Part shown: positions 10,965-20,198 of the stretch, piece after piece
How positions within the stretch are numbered: the stretch's first letter is position 1
Layout of the letters: every line of letters begins with the position of its first letter
NCBI GenBank assembly: GCA_022813625.1
Contig: JAKLMB010000007.1
Coordinates: 558,001 to 622,000 of the forward strand
From: Aaosphaeria pasadenensis
Lineage: Eukaryota > Ascomycota > Dothideomycetes > Pleosporales
Length of the DNA: 64,000 nucleotides
Direction: 5' to 3'
Program-made: the position numbers and the translations under genes
Notes under the pieces: model-generated
Told to the model about the DNA's origin: nothing
What the model saw: only the letters and a program-made list of their open reading frames with translations
Database searches by the model: none

Positions 10965-11534
10965 ATGGCTTCGACGCAACCTATTCTGCACCTACCCCGA
11001 GAATTGCTTTGCAATATCACTGAATACCTAGAGTTCTACGACCGAGAGAGGTTCGCGTCGACATGTAGACACGTTCGGAACACTATCGCACCCGTGACAC
11101 AGGACGAACTGCTCCGTGCCGAGGCAGGAGAATTTTCAACATCGAAGAACCTGTTCGCCTGCATCGGATGTTCCCGCTTGCGCACGATGCTTCAATTCAC
11201 AGACGCCATGAGGAAAGGCAAACAGGCACGACATGGAATTGAAGCACGCACACGCCGCTGTCTTGAATGTGGTGTCGAAGCTGGCCTTTACAAGATCAAT
11301 GACGAAGTGATGATCATGGGCCGTACTCACCGTGTTTGTTCCTCTTGCAAAATGTTCTCAGGGTTTGTGAACAACAACGGCATGTGCATCACTTGCAAGG
11401 ATGACACAACGAAAAGTCAGACATACAGGCGTGGGTCCGGAAGTGGGCGTATGGTACATGATGTGGAATTCGATTGCTCCTGTTCAAACGGGACTTGTTC
11501 ACGTTACGACAATTTAGAGGGCTGCCACGGATGA
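10965..11534 (+). CDS. F-box protein with Cys-rich zinc-binding region
   Basis: 189 aa, one exon. Residues 6-42 (ILHLPRELLCNITEYLEFYDRERFASTCR) fit a degenerate F-box, the Skp1-binding module of SCF ubiquitin ligases. Four CxxC-type pairs follow (CIGC, CLEC, CSSC, CITC) at about 65-145, plus CSCSNGTC near the end, suggesting one or two zinc-binding knuckles. Such small F-box/Cys-pair proteins are common and mostly uncharacterised in Pezizomycotina. The target is unknown. Separated from the next + strand gene by about 220 bp. Confidence 0.72.
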   Translation: MASTQPILHLPRELLCNITEYLEFYDRERFASTCRHVRNTIAPVTQDELLRAEAGEFSTSKNLFACIGCSRLRTMLQFTDAMRKGKQARHGIEARTRRCLECGVEAGLYKINDEVMIMGRTHRVCSSCKMFSGFVNNNGMCITCKDDTTKSQTYRRGSGSGRMVHDVEFDCSCSNGTCSRYDNLEGCHG

Positions 11535-11758
11535 AGCAACGCGTAAATCTATTCATCTTCGTTGGAATTTCTGGACGACTTTACGGACATCCTTACAGAA
11601 ATAATACACTTTTCCCTGCCACCTTATCGTTCTCTTCACCAAGTGCTGTTCGCTGTCTGAGGGTGTCTTTCGCCAGCGTAGTGTCGCGCTGATCCTACTT
11701 CTCACAGAACAGACTGTATAGGAACCATTTGGCTCGGGCTGCGCGGAAACCACCCAAG

Positions 11759-13603
11759 ATGTCCAACCTACCTACACGAAACTCCAGTCCTCAATCCCGA
11801 CCCACAAGCCGCAGGGGACGGCCGAACTGGTTTGATAAAATCAACATCGTGAAGAAGTTCTCCCCCTCACGATCGTCGAGAACCAAGACACGTCCAAAGT
11901 CTACGCCACTAGAACCATGGCAAGAATGGCAGAGCCGGGCGCGTTCGGCTTTTCAGCGAAGTGCTGATACATGCCAGTCGGAGTCAATGGCGACCTCTCG
12001 CCTGGAGGACACTGGTGACGGTCGGCATACGAAAATTGCTGTCCGCCCACGAAGGCCTATTGTAGTGGACAGTGGTGTGAACTTAATCAACTTGAATAGA
12101 GCTCCTACATCTGGTAGCCACAACTCTTCTCGTGAGAGTCGCAAATCTCATGAGGAAAAGGAGGATGAATATGCGCGAGCTCTCGCCAGGCTTCATACAG
12201 CCAACGACTCTCTCTATAAGGACGAAGACAAAAACAGAACAACCAAGCGAACAAGTCCCTTCGAAGCACTGCGTAGCATCGAGATAAAGCAGCAGTTTTC
12301 GCGGTTTCCCACATCACCTTCAGCGTTGCGCTTCTCTAGGGTGACGACTCCTTCATCTCCTACCCGCAGTGACAAACTCAAGCTCCACGACGCATTCGAA
12401 ACTAAATATGTCCGGAAGAGTGAAGTCTCGACACACCTAGAGGCACTTGCATCTGGCACCCCACATCCATATTCAGGCACACCTCTCGCAGAAGGACCTT
12501 CTAGGTCCAATTTGAAAGCCCCCCGTCATGGCGGCTCGGATACTTTCGACACGGTATTCTATTCCCACAGGACGCGTTCAAGGTCTCGAGATCCTCGATC
12601 ACGGACAGCTCCTCCCGCTCCGACACGACGAAGTAGCACACCACGGGTCTTGAACATCGTCTTGCCAAGTCAGCCAGATAGAGACGTCGGCTCAGGAAGT
12701 ATCAGTACGCTCGCCAGCTCTGTGGCCGACTTCTTCATACCCGGTGCAAGTCATCGTGTAGGTAGATTGAGTCCAATCTCCCCCAACATACCGGTTGCAG
12801 ACTCCATGCATGCACACGGCAATGTGATGATTGATAGCGAGGGACGACCCATCAACGTCCTGCTACGATTAAAAGATCCCTCCGCCGAGCAACACCGCAA
12901 TCTCTCTGGTGATATTGATTGCACAACAGGCCGAACCGTAACCTTCGACCTCGAAGACTTCGAACCCGTATCTCCACCACCGCCTGCAAGTCGCAGCACG
13001 AGACACGCCATCCCCGAGGAGCGCGAGTCCCTCGAAATCCCCCGACTACGAGGCGGTGCAGCGATCCAGAGGAGATCCATCCACATACTGACAACTGCGG
13101 AAGTTGACCCAAGCCGAGCTCCCCGCTTACGAGGCGGTGGAAATATAATCACACGGCCCTCGAGACCGCAGCCTGCGAACCCGGAACCCCCACAAATCCC
13201 TGACAGAAGGCGCCTGGGGGATGAGGATACGCTTCCACCTGGCATCTTTTGGCTCGCGGGAGGTGTGGGTGAGCCGATGACTGTTGCGCAGTGGAATAGA
13301 CGGAAGCCTAGTCACAGGATGGGTGGGCTTGTGGGGGCGGCGATGCATGGAAGGAGGGCTGGGATGCCGTATGAAAGAGGGAGGACTGAAGGTAGAGGTG
13401 TTGTTCGGGGCGACCAACGACATGGAAATGGTGGTGGTCATGTTGGTGAGGGACCGGAGGGACGAGCTGATGGTGTAGCAGCTTCTGGTCCTGCCGTGGG
13501 AGGAATGCCTGAAGTACAACATCCCAATGCTGCTGCTGGGAACGAGGGACAGGGCCCGCATGGCCAACATGCTGATAGAGGAGTCGATGGAGGTTCTGGT
13601 TAG
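11759..13603 (+). CDS. Large disordered, Ser/Arg/Pro-rich protein with two RLRGG motifs
   Basis: 614 aa from ATG 11759; no known enzymatic domain recognised. The first 300 residues are basic and Ser/Thr/Pro/Arg rich. RLRGG occurs at residues 429-433 and again at 456-460, each after Pro and each followed by a basic or aliphatic stretch. A small hydrophobic block, PPGIFWLAGGVGEPMTVAQW, follows near 490-510, then GGLVGAAMHGRRAG. I recall similar hypothetical proteins in Dothideomycetes, but no function. The last 70 residues are low-complexity Gly-rich; the +1 frame over the same bases reads like ordinary protein interrupted by one TAG (see findings), so the C-terminus is uncertain. Confidence 0.6.
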   Translation: MSNLPTRNSSPQSRPTSRRGRPNWFDKINIVKKFSPSRSSRTKTRPKSTPLEPWQEWQSRARSAFQRSADTCQSESMATSRLEDTGDGRHTKIAVRPRRPIVVDSGVNLINLNRAPTSGSHNSSRESRKSHEEKEDEYARALARLHTANDSLYKDEDKNRTTKRTSPFEALRSIEIKQQFSRFPTSPSALRFSRVTTPSSPTRSDKLKLHDAFETKYVRKSEVSTHLEALASGTPHPYSGTPLAEGPSRSNLKAPRHGGSDTFDTVFYSHRTRSRSRDPRSRTAPPAPTRRSSTPRVLNIVLPSQPDRDVGSGSISTLASSVADFFIPGASHRVGRLSPISPNIPVADSMHAHGNVMIDSEGRPINVLLRLKDPSAEQHRNLSGDIDCTTGRTVTFDLEDFEPVSPPPPASRSTRHAIPEERESLEIPRLRGGAAIQRRSIHILTTAEVDPSRAPRLRGGGNIITRPSRPQPANPEPPQIPDRRRLGDEDTLPPGIFWLAGGVGEPMTVAQWNRRKPSHRMGGLVGAAMHGRRAGMPYERGRTEGRGVVRGDQRHGNGGGHVGEGPEGRADGVAASGPAVGGMPEVQHPNAAAGNEGQGPHGQHADRGVDGGSG

Positions 13604-13832
13604 GACGACTCACGATTGAAATATATGTAGACATGATGAACTTGATATATGTACCCATCACACGAAGACCATATTAAGAATCAATGTAAACTTCAATTGC
13701 ATGCATACTTTGCAAAATGTGTTTACTTATAAAACTAGAGCTTCATATACCATGAAAAGCCTAATTGAAATATAGGGTATCATATCTTTCCCCCTCTAAC
13801 CCTCCACGTCCCCCCTTCTACCTCGCCCCCTC

Positions 13833-14498
13833 TTAAAAAGGCTTCGCAACCTTCCTTACCTCCGACTTCCCGGTCCTCGGATCCCTAAACTCCTTCCAAC
13901 TAACCGGAAACATCTTATTGCCCGCCTCACTCCTCGCCAGCACGACGCCGAACCTATTCTCCGCCGTCGAAACGTAGTAATTGCTTTGGTCGCCCAAGCT
14001 GATGACAACGCCCCGCACAATGTCCCCGACACGGAACGCCTCCTCGATCCGCACCTTGTCTTTCTCGGTCGCGCGCACGTCTTCCCGGCGTATGAGGCCC
14101 TGGAAGGACTCGCGGCACGCGACGTCGTCGATGGCGAGGATCTCGACGCTGGCGAAGCGGGGGCCGAGGCGGATTACGCGGCACAGGACGATGGAGTCGA
14201 CGGAGGGGAGGACGGTGCTGGAGGCTGAGGAGGTGGTGCCGAGGATGTCGGTGGGGGAGGAGGGCGCGCGGGATATGCTGAGGATTGGGAGGGAGGGTTG
14301 GGCGGGTGTTGATGTGGGTTTTGCGCTGGTGGTGCTGGTGGATTGGGGTTTTGGGGATGGGGTGGGCGGTTGTGTTGTTACGGGTCCGGCGATCGAGGCG
14401 TAGATTTGTGACTCGTGGATGTGGGTTCCGGGGCCTGGTGCGTATTTTGAGGAGGGCCCTAAGGGCTGGCCTGGGAGGGCGAGTGTGGGCAGGGCCAT
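13833..14498 (-). CDS. CSL4: Exosome complex component CSL4
   Basis: Cap subunit of the RNA exosome, binding RNA entry sites in nucleus and cytoplasm. 221 aa, no intron. The N-terminal domain (ALPGQPLGPSSKYAPGPGTH) is followed by an unusually long Ser/Thr/Pro-rich linker (about residues 38-90). The S1-like OB fold starts at VDSIVLCRVIRLGPRFASVEI and contains FQGLIRREDVRATEKDKV and FRVGDIVRGVVISLGDQSNYYVSTAEN, characteristic CSL4 segments. ATG at 14498 fits the family start. It is convergent with the gene for the disordered protein (229 bp apart). Confidence 0.92.
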   Translation of the reverse strand: MALPTLALPGQPLGPSSKYAPGPGTHIHESQIYASIAGPVTTQPPTPSPKPQSTSTTSAKPTSTPAQPSLPILSISRAPSSPTDILGTTSSASSTVLPSVDSIVLCRVIRLGPRFASVEILAIDDVACRESFQGLIRREDVRATEKDKVRIEEAFRVGDIVRGVVISLGDQSNYYVSTAENRFGVVLARSEAGNKMFPVSWKEFRDPRTGKSEVRKVAKPF

Positions 14499-15190
14499 GG
14501 TGATTTGGCTTGTTGTGGTGGTTGTTGCGAGAGTGCGAGGTTGTGGCAGATGTGGGAGTAGGAAGCTTGATATTCAATCGTGGGTGATACGAGAATAAAG
14601 GGTTTCGATATTTGAGGACTGTGTTGGTGACTGCTTAAAGCAATTGAGGCGTGTTTTGGTTGTGGTTGTGGTTGTATGAAGCAAGTGTGCAAGTCTCGAA
14701 ACTTTTTGGAGTTGAAAGAGCTCCGACTCGGCAAGACTTGCGTCATTTGCCGACTGGGTGGGGCAAAACTTGCCTATAACAAATAGAACAATCGCATGGG
14801 AGATGTCTGAAATATGGCATCGCTGATTTGGCACGACATCGAAATCGATACTTTAATAAGACACTACACTATACTTGCGTACAAGATCATGGTTTATCCT
14901 ACTGCCATAACCCGCTGGCACATTCCAGCGCCCACTGCGGGAGGGTGTGAGGAAGTTGGGAATAGTCCAGCCCAACCGTTTACATCTAAAGCACACGCAG
15001 AAACGCCGTTATTTTGCAGTCCCAATGTCGCGAAAGCGCGTGTGCTCCAATCGCCTGTCATGCATGTCCGCCTCAAAAGCAATAAAGTTCATGATTCGCC
15101 ATTCCCTCATGGTAACATTGCGCATAAAACACGTCTTTTCTTGGGACTAGGCCCCTTCGCATCATGCGAAGATGGAGAGTAATCCGCCCA
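14499..15190. other. Intergenic region
   Basis: Promoter of CSL4 and the 3' region of the SPG1 gene, both on the minus strand. Open frames on the plus strand here (up to 122 codons) show no family resemblance. No gene recognised. Confidence 0.5.
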
Positions 15191-16603
15191 CTAGACGGAC
15201 TGGTAGAGGAGCAGGGGCTCTCCTATGTTTTCGATCTCGGGAATAGTGCACTTGAGATCAAATGCCTTCGAAAGTACGATCTTGAAGATCTGGCCATGGT
15301 CGTTAGCATATGCCAATATTAGTATATCTGGGGGACTTACCTTTTGAACGTTGATACTGTGGCTCGTGCTGCTGAAGATGAGGCTGGCTTTCATCGCTTT
15401 GGCAAACCGTTTAGCCTGCTCCAAGTTAGCTCGTATCTCCCGGAAATGCCATTGAAGACCTACCTGGTTCGAAATTTCCTCCTGCTCTTCGCGCGGGAAG
15501 TTGACGAAATGGTCGTACTTTGTGCCGACGAGGAACGGAATGGCAGTCTTGTTGAATCCTCGACCCTGGCGGTACCACTCCTTGATAGAGTTCAAAGTGC
15601 TCTTGCGAGTCAGATCGAACATGAATAGAATTGCGACAGCGTCGTTGCAGACGAGTGGCAACATGTTGACGAATTCTCGCTGGCCTCCAAGATCCCAGAT
15701 GGAGAAGGTGATTTCTGTGTTCCTGATTGAAATGGTCTTCTCCATGAAGTTCACACCGAGTGTTTGGATGTAATCCTCGTCCCAGCTTCCTTCGACATAT
15801 TTGACCATCAAACTTGTCTTTCCGATTTGCGCATCGCCAACCATGCCAACTTTGATCACAACGCTAGTATTCTTTGTGGCATTGCTTTCCTGTTGTTGCG
15901 GCTGTGAGCTCCGTTGGTTCTGCTCCTGATATGAATTGGCTCTTCCTCCCTCCGAATGTGGGTATCTATGCTGCAGAGCCGAGTTTGGCCGTGAGTGCGA
16001 CTGTCCCATTTGTGTTTCCTTTCCGCTGCTATAATAGCCTTGCCTCGGTGGTGTATCTGCATCTGAAGGTGTGTTGAAGCGCGAGTCGCCGTTGCCATGA
16101 GAGTAGTGATGGGAGAACGTGGTGTCTGAGTAGGATGTTTGGGGTCGATGGTGCTCCTGTGCGTAGCCATTGTTGCTTTGGTGGAAGTCAGGTAGCGGGG
16201 CGATCGTTGATGCGGTAATGGTGGTGTTCATGCTGTCGTCGACCTCCATCGATGTCTGATCCATATGCTTCTGCGCATCGTGACTGTGTTCAGCGGTGAT
16301 GGGCGGAGTGACGGCAGCGGGAGCAACGTTCAATGGGTCTTGCTGTGTCTCCTGCACAGGCTGTACGTAGGGCTGCACATGCTGGGTGTATTCTTGCTGC
16401 ACGGGCTGGGGGTATTCCTGCTGTACAGGCTGTGGGTATTCCTGCTGCACAGGCTGGGAGTATTCCTGCTGTATGGGCTGAGTGTGTTGCTGTTGTAGGG
16501 GCTGAGAGTATTCCTGCTGGACAGGTTGGGTGTATTGCTGCTGGACGGGCTGCTGTACAGGTTCCTGTTGCTGAAATCGCTCCATCTGCTGTTGAGGATC
16601 CAT
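15191..16603 (-). CDS. SPG1: Septation GTPase Spg1/Tem1 with Gln-rich N-terminal extension
   Basis: Ras-like GTPase of the septation initiation/mitotic exit network, acting at spindle pole bodies. Model complement(join(15191..15289,15341..15415,15464..16603)), 437 aa, against about 200 in S. pombe. The GTPase core starts near residue 250: P-loop GDAQIGKTS, switch II WDLGGQRE, and GTKYDHF in place of NKxD, all characteristic of Spg1/Tem1. The long N-terminus is Gln/Pro rich and contains 8-residue tandem repeats. The two introns (48 nt at 15416-15463, GTAGGT donor; 51 nt at 15290-15340, GTAAGT donor) are multiples of three and stop-free, so reading straight through would also give an open frame. 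Splicing is supported by restoring EISNQ-AKRFAKAM and HSINVQK-IFKIVLSKAF. Confidence 0.92.
   Translation of the reverse strand: MDPQQQMERFQQQEPVQQPVQQQYTQPVQQEYSQPLQQQHTQPIQQEYSQPVQQEYPQPVQQEYPQPVQQEYTQHVQPYVQPVQETQQDPLNVAPAAVTPPITAEHSHDAQKHMDQTSMEVDDSMNTTITASTIAPLPDFHQSNNGYAQEHHRPQTSYSDTTFSHHYSHGNGDSRFNTPSDADTPPRQGYYSSGKETQMGQSHSRPNSALQHRYPHSEGGRANSYQEQNQRSSQPQQQESNATKNTSVVIKVGMVGDAQIGKTSLMVKYVEGSWDEDYIQTLGVNFMEKTISIRNTEITFSIWDLGGQREFVNMLPLVCNDAVAILFMFDLTRKSTLNSIKEWYRQGRGFNKTAIPFLVGTKYDHFVNFPREEQEEISNQVGLQWHFREIRANLEQAKRFAKAMKASLIFSSTSHSINVQKVSPPDILILAYANDHGQIFKIVLSKAFDLKCTIPEIENIGEPLLLYQSV
16385..16552 (-). repeat. 24-bp coding tandem repeat (7 units, QPVQQEY-type)
   Basis: Seven consecutive 8-residue units (QPVQQQYT, QPVQQEYS, QPLQQQHT, QPIQQEYS, QPVQQEYP twice, QPVQQEYT) at residues 18-73 of the Spg1 homologue. 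Units differ at one to three positions, so it is a moderately diverged minisatellite inside the coding region. Confidence 0.88.
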
Positions 16604-17437
16604 GTTGTCCCAGGAAGCCTTGCGCAGGTTCAGGTGTCTTGACTTGGGGGATGGAAAAGACGGAAGTGATAGTCGTAGTCGTAAGTGCAGCAGTAGTATG
16701 AGCGCTGAGCGTATAGCGTGGGGAGGAGTGCGGGCCCCGCTGTTCCTGTGTGACGTGAATTGGAGGTAGCCGACGCGTTCTGAACGTGTAGTGCGTAAAA
16801 GGACGAAGGGTGCAGCACCGATTGTGCTCTGCAGCTCAGGGCAGCGACATGCAGCGGTCGAGGAGTGTGAAGGGGGTGGAAGTGAGTATGCGCGGTAGTG
16901 GTTGGGTCAGGTCTTATTTACGAAGCCAGGATGCGGTAAACAGGCGGCGGAGGAGAGAACAAAGAGAGGTGAGTGGCCAGGGTGGTTTGTATCTACTACC
17001 CTAGTAGGTACACACTGTGTACGAAGTGGGTGTGCAGCAGTAAGAGTGAATAAACACACACAGGCTTGAGGATAATGTTGAAGTCGATCCGTTCAATCAG
17101 GTAATCCCTATTTGCTTTTATCAGTTTGCCAGGTCCCAAGTCAAGTAGCACCGTAACGGGAGATATGTGTGGTATGGGTATGGGTATGGTAGGGGGGTAA
17201 CGGGTTGTTGTAGTGAATGTTTGGCTGGCGGACTCGCGAGCGAATCGACGTCGTGGTCCCTTCGGTGGCGGGGCACCAATTCCCAAACTCTTGGCAAAAC
17301 TTTTTTGGTTCCAAATTTTTGGCTCATATTGATTTATTCCATGTGCGCCGCGCTCGCCCCGTTTCTCAATTCAACAACACCACTTTTTCAAAATCAAAAT
17401 ACACCACTAGCCCAAAGAAGAGAATTATATTGCGACC
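16604..17437. other. Divergent promoter between SPG1 and RRB1
   Basis: 834 bp. It contains a short (TATGGG)-like run with a G-rich tract at about 17,170-17,198 and TTTTT-rich sequence just before RRB1. Open frames here are short and not convincing. It probably carries both 5' UTRs. Confidence 0.5.
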
Positions 17438-19025
17438 ATGGCCAAAAGAGCGGCAGAGGATTCCGAGCTCGAGACCATCAAAAATGGAGATCGTCCCATG
17501 GAGGTCGACCAAGGCGAACAGATCGAATTCGAGGACGAATTCGAAGATGAGTTTGAGAGCGAAGACGAAATTCTAGAGGCCGGTGTGGACGGAAGGCCAG
17601 ACGCTGAAAGAGAGGCAGAGGAGCAAGAAAGTATGTAACTCGAAGAATGTCTTTCCTGCTATTTCATCAGCAATTAACAATTCACTCTAGATGCCATGGA
17701 AGTCGACCAGGACACATTCATACCTGGACGCCATAAACTCTCCGCAGGCGAGACCTTAGCACCCGATCTTTCCACCTACGAAATGCTACACACACTCGAG
17801 GCGCCGTGGCCATGCCTATCGTGCGATATTGTTAAAGACAATTTGGGCTCCGACCGCAAGACATACCCCGCAACGTTTTACGCAGTCGCAGGCACACAGG
17901 CAGCGCAAGGGAGGGACAAGGAGAATCAGATCATGGTCATGAAGATGAGCAGTCTGTCGCGCATGGAGAGGGAGGATGAGGAAGAAGACTCGGACTCGGA
18001 CGACGAGGCCTCTGATCCGATATTAGAAACGAAATCGATACCTGTGACCAGCTGCACAAACCGGATACGCTCTTATCAAACCCCACAAGCTACCTCTGCG
18101 AAACCTCCAACTACTCTCACAGCTTCCATGCATGAGTCGGGCCAGGTGCTCATTCATGACATCACACCACATCTTACTTCCTTCGACACTCCCGGGTTGA
18201 CTATCAGTCCCTCGCAGAACAAACCTCTTTGCACGATCCGTGCGCACAAATCGAACGAAGGATATGCATTGGACTGGTCACCAATGGTACCTGAAGGAAA
18301 ACTACTGACAGGAGATGTTGCCGGAAATATCTTTGCTACAACAAGAACACAAGGCGGAGGCTTTGTCACGGATACCACACCTTACACAGGCCACCAGGGC
18401 ACGGTAGAAGAGCTACAGTGGTCGCCATCGGAGAAGCACGTCTTTGCGTCTGCTTCAAACGATGGTACAGTGAAGATTTGGGATGCACGGTCAAAGTCAA
18501 GGAAAGCCGCCGTGAGCGTGCAAGTCTCGAAAACCGACGTCAATGTATTGAGCTGGTCACACCAAACGGCACATTTGCTGGCTTCCGGTGCTGATGATGG
18601 TGAATGGGCAGTTTGGGATCTCCGCCAGTGGAAGCCCTCGACCGCTATTGGCAGCGAGAAGAAGCCGTCGCCAGTGGCATCATTCAATTTCCACAAGGAG
18701 CAGATCACTTCCGTTGAGTGGCATCCCACCGATGACAGTATCGTTCTAGTTTGCGCCGGAGACAACACGCTTACGCTCTGGGATCTTGCGGTCGAGCTGG
18801 ATGACGAGGAGAGCCGGGACACTGCTGGCGTTCAAGACGTGCCGCCGCAGCTCTTGTTCGTGCATTACATGGAGCAAGTCAAGGAGGCTCATTGGCACCC
18901 GCAAATTCCGGGTGCAGTCATGGCCACCGGAGGTTCTGGTTTTGGGTAAGTCTAACATCTTCCACGATCACGAAAGAGCCCTGTACTAATGAACGTCTAG
19001 TGTCTTCAAGACTATCAGCGTGTAG
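17438..19025 (+). CDS. RRB1: Ribosome assembly WD40 protein Rrb1 (GRWD1 type)
   Basis: Nucleolar WD40 chaperone of ribosomal protein L3 needed for 60S assembly. Model join(17438..17630,17691..18945,19001..19025), 490 aa. The N-terminus is acidic (FEDEFEDEFESEDE, then EAGVDGRPDAEREAEE). The conserved entry MEVDQDTFIPGRHKL and the CAF1C_H4-bd-like block LEAPWPCLSCDIV follow, then an acidic loop and WD repeats (ALDWSP, VEELQWSPSEKHVFASASNDGTVKIWDAR, SVEWHPTDDSIVLVCAGDNTLTLWD). The last exon is only 25 nt and supplies the conserved end GFGVFKTISV. Introns are 60 and 55 nt. Confidence 0.95.
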
Positions 19026-19457
19026 ATAGATCGCAATCTGACGAATTCGGCGCACCCTGCATGTCAAAATGACGAAACATTCCAGTTGCACGTGCTTATT
19101 CGCAATCCTTCTTTACTTCTTCTAGATGTACATTTTTCTCATGACCTGCCTCACTGATTAGTCACTGCGCCGGATAGGGACAGCCTTCGCCTTTAATGAA
19201 AACGACACGATGGATGACCAGACACAACAAAGAAAAGTCGAGAGGCCAAGAATAGAACAAGCACCTCGATCCTTGAGCAGACCCTCTGTGGCATATATTC
19301 GCACGAAGACTTACTCCCCCACAGCTTCAACAACCCCGACTCCAGCTTTCACCACCAAGCTACCTACACTCGTTTGAACCATCCACAAATCTCCCCCTTA
19401 CATCAAATCACACCACACCACACAGTCAAACAAAACCCACGCAACCACCCAGAAAAA
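19026..19457. other. Intergenic region
   Basis: 3' side of RRB1 and upstream region of the small gene at 19458. C/A-rich sequence with CACCACACCACAC runs near 19,410. No gene seen. Confidence 0.5.
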
Positions 19458-20047
19458 ATGACAACAACACCCCCCTCCCCACCACCAAACCCCCGACCCC
19501 AGGGTTTCCCTCTAATCCCTAACGGCAACCTCTCCGCCAAAGGAATCGACACATCCAACACACAATGTACCCCTCCCCCCTCCCTCGCCCCCTTCCCCTC
19601 AAACCTTCATCACGGAACTAAAGCATCTGTATAGATAGAACATCCCACATCCGCACCCCGCCCCTCTCCCTCCCCTTCCCGCACCCAAAATACCACATCC
19701 ACCCGCTCACCGGCGTCGTCTACGAAGTCACGTCCCCGATATTCGAAGAGTACGACCCGCGTGTCGGCTTCGTCGACAGCGTGGGGCCGATCCTCGAGAC
19801 GGTAGAGGAGTGCCGGGACGCTGAGGTTGAGGAGGAGGAGGCGGAGGATCCCGTGGTAGAGGAGGAACCGGCGAAGGGGTTGGGAGTGGAGGAGGAGAGG
19901 CACAGGCAGAGGTGGTTGGTGGATGTTAAGTGGCCTGAGAGCTCTGAGAGGAGTACGATTATAAGGGAGAAGAAGGGAGTGAAGAGGGGGAGGGAGGGTG
20001 GTGGTGAGGTGGAGGGGAGGGCGAAGAGGGTTAGGTATCAGGTTTGA
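19458..20047 (+). CDS. Hypothetical protein, 173 aa
   Basis: Function not recognised. Model join(19458..19566,19635..20047): a Pro-rich first exon (MTTTPPSPPPNPRP...) ends at a GTACCC donor. A 68-nt C-rich intron ends in TATAG, and exon 2 reads YRTSHIRTPPLSLPFPHPKY, then HPLTGVVYEVTSPIFEEYDP, an acidic EVEEEEAED stretch and a basic tail KRGREGG...KRVRYQV that could act as a nuclear signal. Codon use is normal and the acidic and basic blocks look like real protein. The splice is inferred from phase and from the lack of any other way to join the two open frames. Confidence 0.5.
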
Positions 20048-20198
20048 TGGGATTGGGTTGGCCGGATGGATTGTTGGATGGTGGGTGTGTTGCTAAGTGT
20101 ATGTGCTATTGATATATGTACTACTATTGAATTATATACATTTGAAGTGTATTTGTGAAGACTTTGTTTGACTTGATATGTGCAGTGGGTTGGGAGCG

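Noticed and set aside
15191..16603. Reading the Spg1 gene as one intron-free 470-residue frame
   Set aside because: The added residues (VGLQWHFREIRANLEQ and the 17-residue block) break conserved GTPase sequence and begin with GTAGGT/GTAAGT donors.
16333..16701. Plus-strand frame rich in Ala/Val over the SPG1 start
   Set aside because: Complement of the CAG-rich Gln repeat; no independent evidence.
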